NCBI RefSeq assembly: GCF_003131205.1
Contig: NZ_QFFY01000003.1
Location: 62,001-126,000 of the forward strand
DNA: 64,000 nucleotides
Reading direction: 5' to 3'
Source of the DNA: Occallatibacter savannae
GTDB taxonomy: Bacteria > Acidobacteriota > Terriglobia > Terriglobales > Acidobacteriaceae
The position numbers were made by a program, and so were the translations under genes. Each line of letters begins with the position of its first letter. Within the stretch, counting starts at the first letter, position 1. The notes below the pieces were generated by a model. The model worked only from the letters and a program-made list of their open reading frames with translations, made no database searches and was not told the origin of the DNA. This document shows positions 60,940 to 64,000 of the stretch, piece by piece.

Positions 60940-61359
60940 GTGTTCAAAGACGACGATCTCTACAACGAGCTGGCCATCTACACCCTGTCGCACGCCGATC
61001 CTTCGTTCATTCACCAGTTGGTAGTCGATGCGTATACCGCTCAGAACGCGGACGACACAACAAAGCCCATCGCCGTGGTGTTCGCGGTGATCGGTCTTTA
61101 TTTGCACATCGAGAAGGGTTATACGGGCAAGCAGGTGCAGCGCGCGCATATGCAGTTGGCAAACCGCTCGAAGACGTGGCCAAAGCTTCCCCTTCCAGCC
61201 CAGCGTGGCGTTATCCGGATCCAGGATGTCGTCTCCGTGGAACCGGGCCCGAGCCGCGATGCCATGATCGAGCGCTGGTGCGCGGCAGTCTGGGATGCGT
61301 GGCTCGGCAGCCGCACTGGGATCGCGGCCGTCGCCCGCGAACATCTTAGAATTGATTGA
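60940..61359 (+). CDS. DUF5946-family protein
   Basis: 139 residues from GTG. Matches the family pattern: DDLYNELAIYTLSHADPSFIHQLVVDAYTAQ, then FAVIGLYLHIEKGYTGKQVQRAHM, and WCAAVWDAWLGSR near the end. Found mainly in Acidobacteria, as I recall; function unknown. Soluble, histidine-containing but without a clear catalytic motif. 19 bases after aroK. Confidence 0.8.
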   Translation: MFKDDDLYNELAIYTLSHADPSFIHQLVVDAYTAQNADDTTKPIAVVFAVIGLYLHIEKGYTGKQVQRAHMQLANRSKTWPKLPLPAQRGVIRIQDVVSVEPGPSRDAMIERWCAAVWDAWLGSRTGIAAVAREHLRID

Positions 61360-61455
61360 ACAACTTACGTCCAAGTAGCAGCCGCGGTCGGCTTGTTATC
61401 ATCAAAGCAGGCACGCTGTTGACTCCGTTGTCTTCCTTGAGGTCCTCTCCGCTCT

Positions 61456-62469
61456 ATGACTCCTGCCTCCCAGGCTGCTGCTGCTCATGATTTTGCCTCG
61501 AATGAGACGAGTCTTGCCGCTCAGGATACCGGCCATGCAGCCGCTCCGATCCACGCACCAAAGCCGGGCGTAACTGCTACGTTTATCACAGACATGCGCG
61601 AGCTCTTTAAAGTTCGCGTTACGGGTCTGGTGGTCGTTACCGGGTGGGCGGGGTTCTACCTAGGGTCGATGCAGTCGGGCATCTCGAGCGTGCAGCGCGG
61701 TCTGCTCGATACGCTGATTGGGATCGGTCTCGTCTCCGCCGGATCGGGCGCGTTGAACCAGGCACTGGAGCGGTCTGTGGACGCGAAGATGAAGCGGACG
61801 GCCGACCGGCCGATCGCCTCGGGACGCATCTCGCTGCTGCAAGGGATTCTGGCTGGAATCGGAGCGCTTGCTCTTGGGGCGGCGTGGCTGCTGCTGCATA
61901 CGAACCTGCTGACTGTTTCTCTGGCCCTGCTCACCGCTTTCTGCTACGTGGCGATCTATACGCCGCTCAAGCGTGTGACGACACTGGCGACCTTTATCGG
62001 AGCGTTTCCCGGTGCAATGGGACCTCTGTTGGGGTGGACTGCCGCTCGCGGACGCATAGAGTGGCCTGCGATCGCGCTGTTCGCGATTCTGTTCGTGTGG
62101 CAATTTCCGCACTTCATGGCGATCGCGTGGATGTATCGCGACGATTACGCGCGGGCAGGGATCAGGATGCTTCCCGTGGTGCAGCCAGACGGGTTGTCGA
62201 CCGTTGTGGAGGCTCTGTTCTACGCGGTCGTAATGATTCCAGTAAGCCTCGCTCCATGGAGGCTGGGAATGGCCGGGGCTGTATATGCTGTGCCGGCGAC
62301 AATCCTGGGGCTGTTCTATCTTGCGTACACGATCCGCTTCACGCGCATTCTTCGCACGACTTCTGAAACAGAAAGCCGGTCGGTAGCGCGCGACCTGCTG
62401 AAGGTGAGCGTGATCTATCTGCCGCTTCTGCTCACCACGCTGATGGTGTGCGCGATTGCCCAGCACTAA
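61456..62469 (+). CDS. ctaB: Heme o synthase (protoheme IX farnesyltransferase)
   Basis: 337 residues. UbiA-type prenyltransferase with about nine membrane helices. The polyprenyl-diphosphate site is NQALERSVDAKMKRTADRPI, and a second acidic region follows at FPHFMAIAWMYRDDYARAGIRMLPV. The first 50 residues are an extra hydrophilic lead. It converts protoheme to heme o for cytochrome oxidase; the adjacent DUF420 gene supports this. Confidence 0.95.
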   Translation: MTPASQAAAAHDFASNETSLAAQDTGHAAAPIHAPKPGVTATFITDMRELFKVRVTGLVVVTGWAGFYLGSMQSGISSVQRGLLDTLIGIGLVSAGSGALNQALERSVDAKMKRTADRPIASGRISLLQGILAGIGALALGAAWLLLHTNLLTVSLALLTAFCYVAIYTPLKRVTTLATFIGAFPGAMGPLLGWTAARGRIEWPAIALFAILFVWQFPHFMAIAWMYRDDYARAGIRMLPVVQPDGLSTVVEALFYAVVMIPVSLAPWRLGMAGAVYAVPATILGLFYLAYTIRFTRILRTTSETESRSVARDLLKVSVIYLPLLLTTLMVCAIAQH

Positions 62470-62489
62470 GAGCCACCACTAGGAACGAC

Positions 62490-63050
62490 ATGGGGACAAC
62501 GGCAACCAGTTCGCAACCGAGAGCAAACACCCGTCCGGCAATCTTCGCCATTCTGGCCATCAGCGCGGCTGCTTCCCTGTTTCTGTTCTGGCTGATCTAC
62601 CAACACCCGGCGGCGGACACGGCGAGCGTGAGGCTGCCATTTCTGCCGGCGCTGAACGCCATCCTGAACGGGCTGTGCGCGACCTCTCTCATCATTGGGT
62701 TCACCTTCATTCGAGCGCGCAACATCGCCGCGCATCGCGCTGCGATGATGACGGCTTTCGTTTTCTCGACGCTGTTTCTGGTCAGCTACATCCTGCACCA
62801 CTACTTGCACGGCGATGTGCGGTACCCACATGAGGCTGCGTACCGGTCCATCTACCTGCCTCTGCTGGCGAGCCACATTGTGCTGGCGATTGTCGCGCTA
62901 CCGCTGGTACTGGTGACTTTCTTCTTTTCGCTCACCGGGCGTTTTCCGCAACATCGGAAGGTGGCGCGCTGGACTTTGCCACTCTGGCTCTATGTCTCCG
63001 TTACCGGCGTCATTACGTACGCGATGCTGCGGCTTGCGCAGGGAAGGTAA
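62490..63050 (+). CDS. DUF420 membrane protein
   Basis: 186 residues from ATG with TAGGAA at 4 bases. Five membrane helices carry the conserved histidines of the family (AAHRAAMMTAF, SYILHHYLHG, LLASHIVLAIV, HRKVARWTLPLWLYVSVTGV). DUF420/CtaM-like proteins accompany cytochrome oxidase assembly genes. It is 20 bases from ctaB. Confidence 0.9.
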   Translation: MGTTATSSQPRANTRPAIFAILAISAAASLFLFWLIYQHPAADTASVRLPFLPALNAILNGLCATSLIIGFTFIRARNIAAHRAAMMTAFVFSTLFLVSYILHHYLHGDVRYPHEAAYRSIYLPLLASHIVLAIVALPLVLVTFFFSLTGRFPQHRKVARWTLPLWLYVSVTGVITYAMLRLAQGR

Positions 63051-63055
63051 ACGGA

Positions 63056-63343
63056 ATGCCCGTGAGCGAACAGATGCCGACCAGTACGAATCGCGCAACG
63101 GCTACGCCGGATGACGGAACCCGGCAGCTTCTGCAGTGGGGTTCGTCGATGGTGGGCGCGGGCCTGTTCTCCGCCATCCTGTTGGAGACCGTTCTTGGCG
63201 GCTTCGGTCCTACTGGCGCTCACACCAACACCGGGTGGTTTGCCCTGATTATCGCCCTGATGAGTCTTCCCTTCGGGGGACTGCTCCTGGCACTCGGGGT
63301 AGCGAAGTGGCTGCGCAATCGCAATCTACGACGAACCGAATAG
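63056..63343 (+). CDS. Small two-helix membrane protein
   Basis: 95 residues. An N-terminal soluble stretch precedes two helices (SSMVGAGLFSAILLETVLGGFG and WFALIIALMSLPFGGLLLALG) and ends in a basic tail. Five bases after the DUF420 gene, so coupled. Probably respiratory-chain related by position; not recognised. Confidence 0.7.
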   Translation: MPVSEQMPTSTNRATATPDDGTRQLLQWGSSMVGAGLFSAILLETVLGGFGPTGAHTNTGWFALIIALMSLPFGGLLLALGVAKWLRNRNLRRTE

Positions 63344-63524
63344 AGCGAAAAACCTCCCTCTTTATGACCGAATACCTCTGCTGCTGCCGAAGCGCATTGC
63401 TCCGTGCGGAGAACATTTGACCTCGGTGAGGATCAACTCCTCGACCATTGGTCACATTAACGCCAATGAGCCTTGACTCCTATTTTATTACCTGGTTACT
63501 CTATGCCTGTTTGCGCGAGGTCTC

Positions 63525-63878
63525 ATGGAGAAAGATACATCTCGTGACTTGTTCCCCGGCGCCCTTGAGATGATGATTCTCGAATCTCTTCGCCGCCAAC
63601 CGGCACACGGATATGCTCTCGTTCAGCACATTCAACAACGATCCAATAATCTGCTGCAGGTGGAAGAGGGTTCGCTCTATCCCGCCCTGCAACGGCTGTT
63701 AAAGAGCAAACTCGTCAAGGCAGAGTGGACAGTCTCATCCACAACTAATCGTCGAGTGCGCATATACCAGATCACCAAGGCAGGCTTGCGCCACCTGGAG
63801 CGCGAAATCTCGGCCTTCGACCGAATGCTCGATGGCATCCAGATGGTGCTCGGTCCTGAACGTATCGAAAACTCCTAG
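63525..63878 (+). CDS. PadR-family transcriptional regulator
   Basis: 117 residues. The winged helix is clear: ALEMMILESLRRQPAHGYALVQHIQQ, LQVEEGSLYPALQRL, and YQITKAGLRHLEREI. In acidobacteria a gene of this type usually precedes a large ABC-type permease, as here, and is expected to repress it. A 180-base spacer with a possible promoter precedes it. Confidence 0.93.
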   Translation: MEKDTSRDLFPGALEMMILESLRRQPAHGYALVQHIQQRSNNLLQVEEGSLYPALQRLLKSKLVKAEWTVSSTTNRRVRIYQITKAGLRHLEREISAFDRMLDGIQMVLGPERIENS

Positions 63879-63890
63879 GAGGTCCGGTCG

Positions 63891-64000
63891 ATGAGTTGGT
63901 GGGACCAGTTTTCCCGAGGGCGACAACGTGATAACGATCTTTCTGAAGAGTTACAAGAACACATCGAAGAGAAGACCGAGCAGTTGATGCGCCTTGAGCA
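63891..64000 (+). CDS. ADOP-type ABC transporter permease, N-terminal fragment
   Basis: Starts at ATG with AGGAGG upstream, 12 bases after padR, and runs off the window after 36 codons. MSWWDQFSRGRQRDNDLSEELQEH is the typical charged start of acidobacterial duplicated orphan permeases of the MacB/FtsX type. Only the cytoplasmic beginning is seen. Confidence 0.8.
   Translation, partial: MSWWDQFSRGRQRDNDLSEELQEHIEEKTEQLMRLE

Overview
The window looks like chromosomal DNA of an Acidobacteriota (class Terriglobia, Acidobacteriaceae-like). This is inferred from GC-rich coding sequence, the yajC-secD-secF and TonB/ExbB/ExbD arrangement, a giant secreted BNR plus choice-of-anchor-D protein, a FecR/W-Y-rich protein, a DUF5946 protein, a PadR regulator directly followed by the start of an ADOP-type permease, and many GGGGCACCC-type interspersed repeats. 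No rRNA, tRNA or CRISPR array was recognised. No taxonomic search was possible.

Layout. 0-8.7 kb: the end of a parvulin PPIase, then a minus-strand envelope block (yajC, secD, secF, tonB, exbB, three exbD paralogues, a TPR lipoprotein). 9.1-14.4 kb: a serine beta-lactamase-fold hydrolase, then an island of small unknown genes, two of which appear frameshifted or truncated. 14.5-25 kb: class II photolyase, the 1687-residue secreted propeller protein, gatC-gatA, an FmdE-like zinc protein. 25.4-30 kb: a quinone reductase, an ORF6N-domain gene carrying two copies of a 31-bp perfect palindrome (a third lies 2 kb away), a RelA/SpoT-like gene broken by a single-base frameshift, a repeat-rich spacer, and a RAYT transposase bracketed by its REP-like hairpins. 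29.9-31.9 kb: rpsA.

32.7-46.1 kb is the most distinctive region: two convergent, tightly coupled operons of 5 and 8 genes whose last genes overlap tail to tail by 83 bp. They encode four CgeB-like glycosyltransferases, a GT4, a GT9-like protein, a sugar nucleotidyltransferase, a methyltransferase, a HAD phosphatase, two NAD-dependent epimerases (one with a four-cysteine insert), a B12-binding-type radical SAM enzyme and a glycosidase-like TIM-barrel protein without a signal peptide. Together they look like a dedicated pathway for making a modified nucleotide sugar and assembling it into an unknown glycan or glycosylated product.

46.5-64 kb: a small membrane protein, single-domain response regulator, PP2C phosphatase, secreted propeller-like protein, FecR-domain protein, bactofilin, DUF763 protein, secreted nitrilase-family amidase, a PolX homologue with a damaged polymerase site but intact PHP site, EamA transporters, bacteriohemerythrin, holA, lptE, aroK, heme o synthase with a DUF420 protein, and finally padR with the first codons of an ADOP permease running off the end.
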